Of a stretch of 64,000 nucleotides of DNA, positions 32,150 to 38,962 are shown piece after piece. The notes under the pieces were generated by a model. It worked only from the letters and a program-made list of their open reading frames with translations, searched no databases and had not been told where the DNA came from. The stretch is from positions 62,001-126,000 of the forward strand of contig NZ_JAGEOK010000016.1 of the NCBI RefSeq assembly GCF_017573545.1, given 5' to 3'. This DNA comes from Actinomadura nitritigenes (lineage in GTDB: Bacteria; Actinomycetota; Actinomycetes; Streptosporangiales; Streptosporangiaceae). Position numbers and translations under genes: made by a program. Positions within the stretch are counted from its first letter, which is position 1, and every line of letters starts with the position of its first letter.

Positions 32150-33349
32150 TCACGCGGGGTCGGCGGGCGGCCGCCACTGGAAGATCATGTCGGCCTGCCG
32201 GACGAGCGCGGTCGGGCCGAGCAGTCCGGCGAGGCGGACGGCGGCGTCGCGGGCGGCGACCGGCACCGCGCCCGTCAGCGCCGTCATCCGGCAGATCCGG
32301 TGGGAGCGCCGCATCACCTCGGTGGTGCGGCGCCGCCGGGCGGCGGTGTAGGCGGCGAGCGCGGCCGGCATGCCGCCGGTCGCGGCGCGGGTCGCGTGGT
32401 GGGCGAGCACGACCGCGTCCTCGACGGCCTGGCAGGCGCCCTGGCCGAGGTTGGGGGTCATGGGGTGGGCCGCGTCGCCCAGCAGCGCGGCTCGTCCGCG
32501 GTGGAACGCCGGCAGCGGCCTGGGCATGTGGTAGACGTCGTTGCGGAGCACCGCGTCCGGGTCCACGGTCTTCAGCAGGGCGGGGACGGGGTCGTACCAG
32601 TCGCCGAACAGCCGCAGCAGTTCGGCGCGCTCGTCGCCGCCGGGGGCGCGGGCCCCTTCGGGGGCGGGGGCGGTGGCGTACAGGTAGGCGCGGTCGCCGG
32701 TGAGGGGATTGATCCCGAAGACGGTGCCGCGGCCCCACGCCTCGGCGGGGGTGAAGCTCCCGGCGGGGGCGCGGGTGACGGCGCGCCAGGCGGTCAGGCC
32801 GGTGTAGCGGATGGGGGAGCGGCCCGGGAACAGCGCCGCGCGGGTCGGGGAGTGGATGCCGTCGGCGGCGACGACGAGGTCGGCGGTCTCCTCTCCCGTG
32901 ACGGTTCCGGTTCCGGTGTCGGTGCTGGTGGTGACGGTCGCGGGGGCGGTGGCGTCGCCGGGGGAGGCGAGGGTCGCGGTGGAGTTCAGGTGCAGGGCGC
33001 CGTCGGGCAGCCGGGCGGCGAGCAGGTCGACGAGGGCGGCGCGGAGGGTGACGACGAGCGGGTCGCCGTAGCGGTCGGCGGCGGTCTGGATGGAGGTGCG
33101 CGACAGCCATCGCCCGTCGGCGCGGCGCACGCCGCCCTCGCCCTGGAAGGCGTTGAGGGCACGGACGGGGTCGCCGGCGCCGATGGTGTCCAGGGCGCGC
33201 AGCGCGTTGGGGCCGATCGCCAGCCCGGAGCCGACGGGTTCCAGGGAGGCGGCGCGTTCGTGGAGCGTCACCGTCCAGCCGTGGGCGTGCAGGGCCGCGG
33301 CGGCGGTGAGGCCGCCGATCCCGCCGCCGATCACGATCGCGTGCGCCAT
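32150..33349 (-). CDS. FAD-dependent aromatic-ring monooxygenase
   Basis: A 399-residue class A flavoprotein hydroxylase. The FAD-binding GxGxxG is AIVIGGGIGGLTAAAAL at the start, the central DG motif is VVAADGIHSPTR, and the C-terminal FAD motif is ALLGDAAHPMTPNLGQG. It resembles salicylate/kynurenine-type hydroxylases that use NAD(P)H and oxygen on small aromatics. ATG 33349 follows AAGGG by nine bases. It is divergent from a TetR gene over a double operator, so its substrate probably derepresses it. The neighbouring aldehyde dehydrogenase may belong to the same catabolic or detoxifying route. Confidence 0.9.
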   Translation of the reverse strand: MAHAIVIGGGIGGLTAAAALHAHGWTVTLHERAASLEPVGSGLAIGPNALRALDTIGAGDPVRALNAFQGEGGVRRADGRWLSRTSIQTAADRYGDPLVVTLRAALVDLLAARLPDGALHLNSTATLASPGDATAPATVTTSTDTGTGTVTGEETADLVVAADGIHSPTRAALFPGRSPIRYTGLTAWRAVTRAPAGSFTPAEAWGRGTVFGINPLTGDRAYLYATAPAPEGARAPGGDERAELLRLFGDWYDPVPALLKTVDPDAVLRNDVYHMPRPLPAFHRGRAALLGDAAHPMTPNLGQGACQAVEDAVVLAHHATRAATGGMPAALAAYTAARRRRTTEVMRRSHRICRMTALTGAVPVAARDAAVRLAGLLGPTALVRQADMIFQWRPPADPA

Positions 33350-33363
33350 GTCCGACACCCCTT

Positions 33364-33403
33364 CTCACTACAGCCGTAGTCCGGATACTACGCCTGTAGT
33401 GAG
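33364..33403. promoter_or_regulatory. tandem TetR operators, two ACTAC-N4-GTAGT dyads
   Basis: Two 14-bp dyads, ACTAC-AGCC-GTAGT (33367-33380) and ACTAC-GCCT-GTAGT (33387-33400), have centres exactly 20 bases apart. The whole 40 bases are also one large palindrome with outer arms CTCACTACAG/CTGTAGTGAG. The site lies between the divergent monooxygenase and TetR genes, 14 and 19 bases from their starts. Confidence 0.88.
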
Positions 33404-33422
33404 CGCCGGTAGGATCCGGGGC

Positions 33423-34136
33423 ATGACGTCCCCGCGCGCCGAGCTGGTCGCCGACACCGCCATCGCGCTGCTCGCCGCCGCCGGCATGCGCGGCCTCACC
33501 CACCGCGCCGTCGACCGGGCCGCGGGGCTGCCCGCCGGGTCCACCTCCAACCTGGCCCGCACCCGCGCCGCGCTGCTGGAGCTGGCGCTGCGGCGCCTCA
33601 CCGAGGTGGAGCGGCGGCGGTTCGCCGGGTCCGCCGCGCTGCTCGGCGGGGACCTGCGGGGCCCGGGACGCGGCGCGCTCACCGACGCGCTGACCGCCCT
33701 GGTGGACGCGCAGCTGCGCGACCACCGCGCGTCCGTGCTGGCCCGCTACGAGCTGGCGCTGGAGGCGACCCGCCGCCCCGAGCTGCGCGCGATCTACGAC
33801 GAGCTGGGGCGCGGGTTCCGCGGCGTCGCCGCCGACCTCATGCGCCGGGCCGGGTCCCCCGATCCCGGCCGGCACGGGCCGCGGCTGGTCGCCTTCGTCG
33901 AGGGGCTGCTGTTCGACGCGGTCGCCGGCGCCGGACCCGAACCGGGCGCCGCCGACCTGCGCGCCGCCGTCGCCGAGTACCTCGACGGCGTCCTGCCCCG
34001 CGCCGCCCCGGAACCGGACACGGGACAGGACACGGGACAGGACGCCGCGCCGGCGGGACAGGACGCCGCGCCGGCGGGACAGGACGCCGCGCCGGCGGGG
34101 CGGGCGGCCGGGCGGGGAGGGCGTCAGAACGGGTAG
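33423..34136 (+). CDS. TetR family regulator (divergent from FAD monooxygenase)
   Basis: A 237-residue TetR-type repressor. The helix-turn-helix is GMRGLTHRAVDRAAGLPAGS with a following TSNLARTRAALL (residues about 22-55). A helical effector domain follows. The last 40 residues are a repeat-encoded, disordered Gly/Gln/Asp/Ala/Pro tail (AAPAGQD three times), absent from normal TetRs. Its end overlaps the aldehyde dehydrogenase gene by 13 bases, tail to tail. It likely binds the double operator at 33364-33403 and represses both itself and the monooxygenase. Confidence 0.9.
   Translation: MTSPRAELVADTAIALLAAAGMRGLTHRAVDRAAGLPAGSTSNLARTRAALLELALRRLTEVERRRFAGSAALLGGDLRGPGRGALTDALTALVDAQLRDHRASVLARYELALEATRRPELRAIYDELGRGFRGVAADLMRRAGSPDPGRHGPRLVAFVEGLLFDAVAGAGPEPGAADLRAAVAEYLDGVLPRAAPEPDTGQDTGQDAAPAGQDAAPAGQDAAPAGRAAGRGGRQNG
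34034..34096. repeat. 21-bp in-frame tandem repeat, three copies
   Basis: Three identical 21-base units beginning GGGACAGGACGCC encode the TetR tail unit G-Q-D-A-A-P-A. Two 12-base GACACGGGACAG-type units precede them. The length is a multiple of three, so copy-number change would keep the frame. Confidence 0.9.
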
Positions 34137-35581
34137 GGGGCGATCTCCCCGCGCATCGTCACCCACTGGGTCTCGGTGAACGCCTCGATGTTGGCGTCCG
34201 GGCCGCCGAACCGCGACCCGTTCCCCGACGCCGCCAGCCCCCCGAACGGCACCACCGGCTCGTCGTTGACGGTCTGGTCGTTGATGTGCACCAGCCCCGT
34301 CGGGACCGCGTCGGCGATCGCCATCGCCTGCCCCACGTCGCCGAGGATCCCCAGCGACAGCCCGTACTCGCTGTCGCGGGCCAGCGCGACCGCCTCGTCC
34401 GCGTCCGAGAACGGCACCACCGGCGCGACCGGCCCGAACACCTCCTGCGCGTAGGCGGGCATGTCCGGGGTGACCTCCGCCAGCACCGTCGGCCGGTAGA
34501 ACAGGCCCTCGTGGGTGCCGCCCGCCGCCAGCCGCGCCCCGGCGGCGACGGTGTCGCGGACCAGCGCGTCGACGTGGGCGAGCTGCCCCTCGTCGATGAT
34601 CGGGCCGAGCGCGACCGGCCCGGCCGCCGGGTCCCCGACCGGCAGCTTGTCGGCCTTGTCGGCCAGCGCGGCGACGTACTCCTCGTGCAGGCTCTCGTGC
34701 ACCAGGTGCCGCCCGGTGGTCATGCAGATCTGCCCCTGGTGCAGGAACGACCCCCACGCCCCCGCCGACACCGCCTTGGCGATGTCGGCGCCCGGCAGCA
34801 CGATGAGGGCGTTGTTGCCGCCGAGCTCCAGGTGCGCGCGCTTGAGCAGCCGCCCGCACGCCTCCCCGATCCTGCGGCCCGCGGCGGTGGACCCGGTGAA
34901 CGACACCACCCGCACCTGCGGCGCCGCCACCACCGCCTCGCCGGCCTCCAGCCCGCCCGGCAGCAGATGCAGCAGCCCCTCGGGCAGGCCCGCCTCCTGG
35001 AACACCCGCGCGACGCTGACGCCCCCGCACACCGCGGTGCGCGGGTCGGGCTTGAGCAGCACCGCGTTGCCGAGCGCCAGCGCCGGCGCCACCGACCGCA
35101 TCGACAGGATCAGCGGGAAGTTGAACGGCGCGATCACGCTGACCACCCCGGCGGGGCGGCGCCGCGCCAGGCTCCACCGCGGCTGCGCCGACGGCAGCAC
35201 CAGGCCCTGCGGGTGCGAGGCGAGCGCCGCCGCCTCGTAGCACAGGCCCGCCGCGAAGTGCGCCTCCAGCTCCGCCTTCGCCGGCACCGACCCGGCCTCC
35301 CGCACGATCCAGTCCTGGATCTCGGCGACGTGCTCCTCGAACAGCCGGCCCGCGCGGCGCAGCACCGCGGCGCGCTCCTCGTAGGTGCGGGCCGCCCAGT
35401 CGCGCTGCGCGTCGGCGGCCGCGGCGGCCGACGCGGCGACGTCGCGCGCCGACGCCTGCCCGAGCGTGCCGAGGGCCGCGCCGGTCGCCGGCTCGACGAC
35501 CTCCAGCACGCCGCCGTCCGCGGCGGCCCACCCGCCGGTGAAGATCTTGCCCGTCCACGTCCCGGGGTCCAGCAACGCCAT
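34124..35581 (-). CDS. NAD(P)-dependent aldehyde dehydrogenase (benzaldehyde-type)
   Basis: A 485-residue aldehyde dehydrogenase. The catalytic Cys is in HQGQICMTTGRH, the general-base Glu in LELGGNNALIV and the nucleotide-binding glycine in FTGSTAAGRRIG. The N-terminal segment MALLDPGTWTGKIFTGGW and overall sequence recall benzaldehyde/vanillin dehydrogenases. It follows GAGGAGGAG. It could oxidise an aromatic aldehyde upstream of the FAD hydroxylase nearby, although it is on its own transcript. Its 3' end overlaps the TetR gene. Confidence 0.93.
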   Translation of the reverse strand: MALLDPGTWTGKIFTGGWAAADGGVLEVVEPATGAALGTLGQASARDVAASAAAAADAQRDWAARTYEERAAVLRRAGRLFEEHVAEIQDWIVREAGSVPAKAELEAHFAAGLCYEAAALASHPQGLVLPSAQPRWSLARRRPAGVVSVIAPFNFPLILSMRSVAPALALGNAVLLKPDPRTAVCGGVSVARVFQEAGLPEGLLHLLPGGLEAGEAVVAAPQVRVVSFTGSTAAGRRIGEACGRLLKRAHLELGGNNALIVLPGADIAKAVSAGAWGSFLHQGQICMTTGRHLVHESLHEEYVAALADKADKLPVGDPAAGPVALGPIIDEGQLAHVDALVRDTVAAGARLAAGGTHEGLFYRPTVLAEVTPDMPAYAQEVFGPVAPVVPFSDADEAVALARDSEYGLSLGILGDVGQAMAIADAVPTGLVHINDQTVNDEPVVPFGGLAASGNGSRFGGPDANIEAFTETQWVTMRGEIAPYPF

Positions 35582-35757
35582 CGTCGGCTCCTCCTCGAAC
35601 CACGCGCCCGCGCCCGCGGGCTCAACGCGGGCCCGCCCGCGCGGCGCGGCCCGTCCCCACAGCCTCGCCGCACCCGGCCACCGGCGGAACAACACGTTTC
35701 CACTGAACGGAATGTCCCGCGGCGGACCGCGCCGAGACCGCGCTCACCCCCGGCGGG

Positions 35758-35795
35758 AAAACCCGTTGCGGGCGCCGCGCGGCGCCCCACATACT
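35758..35795 (+). promoter_or_regulatory. promoter upstream of the tRNA/RNA-ligase cluster
   Basis: AAAA (35758-35761), four bases, TTGCGG (35766-35771), an 18-base spacer and CATACT (35790-35795). The A-tract, -35 and spacer layout equals that of the erm promoter at 30885, which suggests the same regulator class. The -10 is weaker. Confidence 0.45.
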
Positions 35796-35830
35796 CCTCA
35801 TATCGACCGGCCACCGGGAAGGAGCAGACC

Positions 35831-35896
35831 ATGACGCGCCGATGCGGCACCCGCACCCGCGCCTGCTCCCGGTCCACCCGGCGGGCGGCCACCTGA
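35831..35896 (+). CDS. Arg/Cys-rich leader peptide (21 codons)
   Basis: GGAAGGAG lies five to six bases before an ATG opening a 21-codon frame. It starts MTRRCGTRTRAC and ends in SRSTRRAAT. Seven of 21 codons are Arg, of which codons 14, 17 and 18 are CGG, and two are Cys (TGC). The next genes are tRNA-Cys(GCA) and tRNA-Arg(CCG), which read exactly TGC and CGG. A hairpin follows 21 bases past the stop. This has the form of an attenuator sensing charging of those tRNAs; chance cannot be excluded because Arg codons are common in GC-rich DNA. Confidence 0.5.
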   Translation: MTRRCGTRTRACSRSTRRAAT

Positions 35897-35917
35897 CCCG
35901 CGCGTCCCGCGCGTGAC

Positions 35918-35946
35918 GGCCGCCCTTCCGCCCCGGGACGGCGGCC
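35918..35946 (+). terminator. attenuator-like hairpin before tRNA-Cys
   Basis: GGCCGCC and GGCGGCC pair perfectly over a 15-base loop, with a pyrimidine run (CTTCCCTTCCC) directly after. It lies between the leader peptide and the tRNA genes. Confidence 0.45.
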
Positions 35947-36014
35947 CTTCCCTTCCCGAAGGCCCGTGAAAGACCCCCGGTGAAAGACACCCGTGCCCGC
36001 GTCCCGCGGGCCCC

Positions 36015-36089
36015 GACGCCGTGGCCGAACGGTATCCAGGCACCGGATTGCAGATCCGGATCATGTGGGTTCGAATCCCACCGGCGTCT
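36015..36089 (+). tRNA. trnC: tRNA-Cys (anticodon GCA)
   Basis: A complete cloverleaf. The acceptor GACGCCG/CGGCGTC is perfect, the D-stem is GCC/GGC, and the anticodon stem CCGGA/TCCGG holds the loop TTGCAGA with anticodon GCA. The T-arm is GTGGG-TTCGAAT-CCCAC. The discriminator base is T, as expected for tRNA-Cys. The 3' CCA is not encoded. Confidence 0.96.
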
Positions 36090-36126
36090 CCCGCCCCGCC
36101 CCCACGTCACCCGGGGGCGGGGCCCC

Positions 36127-36199
36127 CTCCCCGTAGCTCAGAGGACAGAGCGCCGGACTCCGAAGCCGGGCGCCGCAGGTTCGATTCCTGCCGGGGAGA
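36127..36199 (+). tRNA. trnR: tRNA-Arg (anticodon CCG)
   Basis: The acceptor CTCCCCG/CGGGGAG is perfect and the D-arm is GCTC-AGAGGACA-GAGC. The anticodon loop CTCCGAA carries CCG, decoding CGG, in a stem CCGGA/GCCGG whose loop-closing pair is A-G. The T-arm is GCAGG-TTCGATT-CCTGC and the discriminator is A. CCA is not encoded. It lies 37 bases after tRNA-Cys. Confidence 0.94.
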
Positions 36200-36288
36200 C
36201 CCCGCACCCGCCACCGGACGCGGCCGCTGCACCGGCCGCCGCAGCCACGGCCGGCCGGGCGCGGAACGCCACCGCAGGGAAGGACCGC

Positions 36289-36867
36289 ATGCGCAAGATA
36301 CCGACACTGTTCGTCCGCGACCGGGACGGCGACCCCCGCCACGTCACCTCCGAGCCCGACCCGTCCTGCGCCTGGGTGCTGGCCGGTGAGGGCCGCGCCA
36401 CCCGCAAGTACGACGGCACCTGCGTCCGCTTCGACGGCGCCCGCTGGCACGCCCGCCGCGAGGTCAAGCCCGGCCGGCCCGCACCGCCCGGATTCAACCC
36501 CGTCGCCACCGATCCCGTCACCGGCAAGACCGTCGGATGGGAGCCGGCCGAGCAGTCGGCGTTCTGGAAGCACCTGCGCGCCGCGCTGGACGACCACGCC
36601 GACCGGGACGGAGGCGACGGAGGCGGCCTCGCCCCCGGCACCTACGAGCTGATCGGCCCCAAGATCAACGGGAATCCGGAGGGCGCCGAGAGGCACACCC
36701 TCGTCCCGCACGGCGCCGACGACCTCGGCGACGTCCCCCGCGACCGCGACGGCCTCGCCGCCTGGCTGCACGCCCACCCCTACGAGGGCATCGTGTTCTG
36801 GCGCGATCCGTCCGACCCCGCCTGCGACAAGGCCAAGATCAAGCGGCGCGACTTCCCCGCCCCCTGA
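36289..36867 (+). CDS. KxDG nucleotidyltransferase, RLIG1/DUF5565-like RNA ligase
   Basis: A 192-residue protein with the motifs of covalent nucleotidyltransferases. Motif I is K40-YDGTCVR47, K40 being the expected AMP-accepting lysine. An acidic GTYELIGPKING (117-128) fits motif III/IIIa, motif IV is EGIVFW (166-171) and motif V is KAKIKRRDF (181-189). The KxDGTC form and short size recall DUF5565, the family of human RLIG1, a 5'-3' RNA ligase. No DNA-ligase OB domain is present. AAGGAC precedes the ATG. It lies 89 bases after tRNA-Arg on the same strand, so tRNA or other RNA repair is a tempting but unproven role. Confidence 0.82.
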   Translation: MRKIPTLFVRDRDGDPRHVTSEPDPSCAWVLAGEGRATRKYDGTCVRFDGARWHARREVKPGRPAPPGFNPVATDPVTGKTVGWEPAEQSAFWKHLRAALDDHADRDGGDGGGLAPGTYELIGPKINGNPEGAERHTLVPHGADDLGDVPRDRDGLAAWLHAHPYEGIVFWRDPSDPACDKAKIKRRDFPAP

Positions 36868-36896
36868 CACCCGGCCCCGTCACCGCCCCGTGACAT

Positions 36897-36929
36897 CCGG
36901 ACCCCTCCCTGACCGGGGGAGGGGTCCGG
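36897..36929. terminator. hairpin between RNA ligase and TetX-like genes
   Basis: Perfect 13-bp arms CCGGACCCCTCCC/GGGAGGGGTCCGG with a seven-base loop, serving convergent genes. Confidence 0.85.
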
Positions 36930-36944
36930 GGGCGGAGGGCGGGG

Positions 36945-38114
36945 TCAGGCGGCGTGCTCGGCGAACATCGCGACCAGCCCGTCCGGCGCGTCCGCGGCCA
37001 GGCACCGCTCCAGGTTCTCCGCCGAGCCCGCCGCCGCCTCGCGCCCGCGCGCGAACATCACCGCCTCGTAGGCGGCCAGTGCCGCCTCCACGTCACCGGG
37101 ACGCGCGGCGACCGCCTCGCCCAGCTCCGCGCCGTCCAGCATCGCCAGGTTCGCGCCCTCACCGGCGAACGGCGACATCAGATGCGCCGCGTCCCCCAGC
37201 AGCGTCACGCCCGGCACCCGGTCCCAGCGGTGCCCGACCGGCAGCGCGTGGATCGGCCGCGGCACCAGCGGCCCGTCGGCGTCGCCGACCAGCGCCCGCA
37301 GCCCCTCGTCCCAGCCGCCGAAATGCTCCAGCACCGCCGCCTTCCCGGCCGCCGCGTCACCGAAGTCGACGCTCGCCGCCCACTCCGGCGCGACCCGCAG
37401 CGCCGTGTAGACGTGGACGCTCCCGTCCGGCTCCCGGTGCGCCAGGAACCCCCGGCCGCCGCCGAGCGCGAACAGCATCCCGCCGCCGGCGATCCGCGCG
37501 GCCCGCGGATGGCGGACGTCGACGTCGCGCAGGTCCGACTCCACCATGACCACCCCCGTGTAGGCGGGGACCGCGTCCGACACCAGCGGCCGGATCCGCG
37601 ACCACGCCCCGTCCGCCCCCACCAGCAGGTCCGTGGTGAACACCGCCCCGCCCGCCAGGCGCACCTCGTGGCGGCCGCCGCCCAGGGGCCGCGCCCCCTC
37701 CACCTTCGCGCCCCACCGCACGGTCCCCTCCGGCAGCGAGGCCAGCAGCAGGTCCCGCAGCGCGCCGCGGTCCACCTCCGGACGGCCCCGCCCGCCGCCG
37801 TCGGGCTCGGCGAACCGGACGCGGCCGCCGCTGTCGAGGACCCGCATCTCCTCCCCGCCCGCGTGCACCAGCGGCAGGAACCGCTCGTGCAGGCCCGCCG
37901 CGCGCAGCGCCCGCTGCCCCGACTCCTCGTGGATGTCGAGCATCCCGCCCTGCGCGCGGGCGCCCGCCGAGGCGTCCAGATCGAACACGGCCGCCTCGAT
38001 GCCGTGGACGTGCAGGACCCGCGCCAGGGTCAGGCCGCCCAGGCCCGCCCCCACGATCGTGATCGGCTCGTGCGCCCGCCGCCCCGCCCCGCCGTTCTCG
38101 CCGTCGCCGTTCAT
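36945..38114 (-). CDS. TetX-like FAD-dependent monooxygenase
   Basis: A 389-residue flavoprotein monooxygenase. It shows ITIVGAGLGGLTLARVLHV for FAD binding and a short LVGADGAWSRIRPLVS DG motif, then VTLLGDAAHLMSPFAGEGANL. The IHEESGQRALRAAG segment and the spacing are as in tetracycline-inactivating TetX and related drug hydroxylases. Its actual substrate is unknown. It overlaps the upstream TetR gene by four bases, so regulator and enzyme share one transcript under a triple operator. Detoxification of a drug or aromatic is the likely job. Confidence 0.88.
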   Translation of the reverse strand: MNGDGENGGAGRRAHEPITIVGAGLGGLTLARVLHVHGIEAAVFDLDASAGARAQGGMLDIHEESGQRALRAAGLHERFLPLVHAGGEEMRVLDSGGRVRFAEPDGGGRGRPEVDRGALRDLLLASLPEGTVRWGAKVEGARPLGGGRHEVRLAGGAVFTTDLLVGADGAWSRIRPLVSDAVPAYTGVVMVESDLRDVDVRHPRAARIAGGGMLFALGGGRGFLAHREPDGSVHVYTALRVAPEWAASVDFGDAAAGKAAVLEHFGGWDEGLRALVGDADGPLVPRPIHALPVGHRWDRVPGVTLLGDAAHLMSPFAGEGANLAMLDGAELGEAVAARPGDVEAALAAYEAVMFARGREAAAGSAENLERCLAADAPDGLVAMFAEHAA

Positions 38115-38830
38115 GGTGTCCTCCCGATGTCGTCGTGGTCGTCCGGTGCGGGGGTGCGCAGGATGCCGGTGATCAGCGCCTGGAACCCCCACGACAGCCG
38201 CTGGTGCGGCGCGCCCGACAGCAGCGGCCCGGCCAGCGCCGCCAGATGCGGGCGCCTGCCGGGCGACGCGCCGCGCAGCGCCGCCACCAGCGCGTCCCAG
38301 TCCCCGTCGGCGTCGGTGTCGGCGTCGCGGGCGGACTGCTCGGCCGCGGTGGCCGTCGCGTGCTGCAGCAGCACGTCCACCCCCCACGCCGCCTGCCCCG
38401 GCGACGCGCCGCCCTCGATCAGCAGCGCCAGCAGCCGCTCCACCAGGTCCAGGTAGTTCTCGCCGCTGGGACGCGCCGCCAGCGCCGACCGCGCCAGCCC
38501 CGGATGCTCCATCAGCATCGCGGTGTAGGAGGTCAGGACCGCCTCCAGCCGCTCGGCGAACGTCCCGGACGCCGGCGGCGGCGCGACCGTCCCCAGCAGC
38601 TCGTCCAGCACCGCTGCGTGCAGCTCCGCGGTATTGCGGACGTACACGTACAGCGACGCCGGGCCGGTGTCCAGCTCGGCGGCCAGCCGCCGCATCGTCA
38701 CCTTCGCCAGGCCCTCGGCGCGCACCAGCCGCACCGCCGCCGCCACGATGCCCTCCCTGGTCAGAGCGGGCTTGGCGGGACGCTCGCGGCGGCTGCGCGG
38801 CGCGCCGCCCGCAGCGGGATCGACTGTCAT
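38111..38830 (-). CDS. TetR family regulator of the TetX-like gene
   Basis: A 239-residue TetR-type repressor. The N-terminus is basic (SRRERPAKPALTREGIVAAA). The helix-turn-helix is VTMRRLAAELDTGPASLYVYV (residues about 43-63; MRRLAxELxxGxxSLYxxV is the TetR_C/TetR-class form). A helical ligand domain resembles classical TetR_C. It is autoregulated if it binds the three dyads 14-57 bases upstream. It is co-transcribed with the monooxygenase, as in tetracycline-type resistance units. Confidence 0.9.
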   Translation of the reverse strand: MTVDPAAGGAPRSRRERPAKPALTREGIVAAAVRLVRAEGLAKVTMRRLAAELDTGPASLYVYVRNTAELHAAVLDELLGTVAPPPASGTFAERLEAVLTSYTAMLMEHPGLARSALAARPSGENYLDLVERLLALLIEGGASPGQAAWGVDVLLQHATATAAEQSARDADTDADGDWDALVAALRGASPGRRPHLAALAGPLLSGAPHQRLSWGFQALITGILRTPAPDDHDDIGRTP

Positions 38831-38843
38831 GCCCCCACACTAG

Positions 38844-38887
38844 ACGAACATGTTCGTTCCGAACAAGTTCGTCACGAACATGTTCGT
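38844..38887. promoter_or_regulatory. three phased CGAAC-NN-GTTCG operators
   Basis: ACGAACATGTTCGT occurs at 38844-38857 and again at 38874-38887. Between them is a slightly weaker CGAAC-AA-GTTCG (38860-38871). The three centres are exactly 15 bases apart. Confidence 0.88.
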
Positions 38888-38907
38888 CCTCAAGCGTGCG
38901 GTGCGGC

Positions 38908-38962
38908 CCCGCCCGCGCTGACCGGCGCTCCCCTGTTCCCGGCGCCGGTCAGCGCGGGCGGG
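38908..38962 (-). terminator. 20-bp-arm hairpin at the end of the methyltransferase gene
   Basis: CGCCGGTCAGCGCGGGCGGG and its complement pair perfectly around a 15-base loop. The arm includes the methyltransferase stop codon, and the hairpin separates this gene from the TetR operators. Confidence 0.85.

Noticed and set aside
30846..35603. A 1585-codon minus-strand open frame spanning erm to the aldehyde dehydrogenase
   Set aside because: It is an Arg/Gly-rich shadow of several real genes in other frames, with no coherent domain order.
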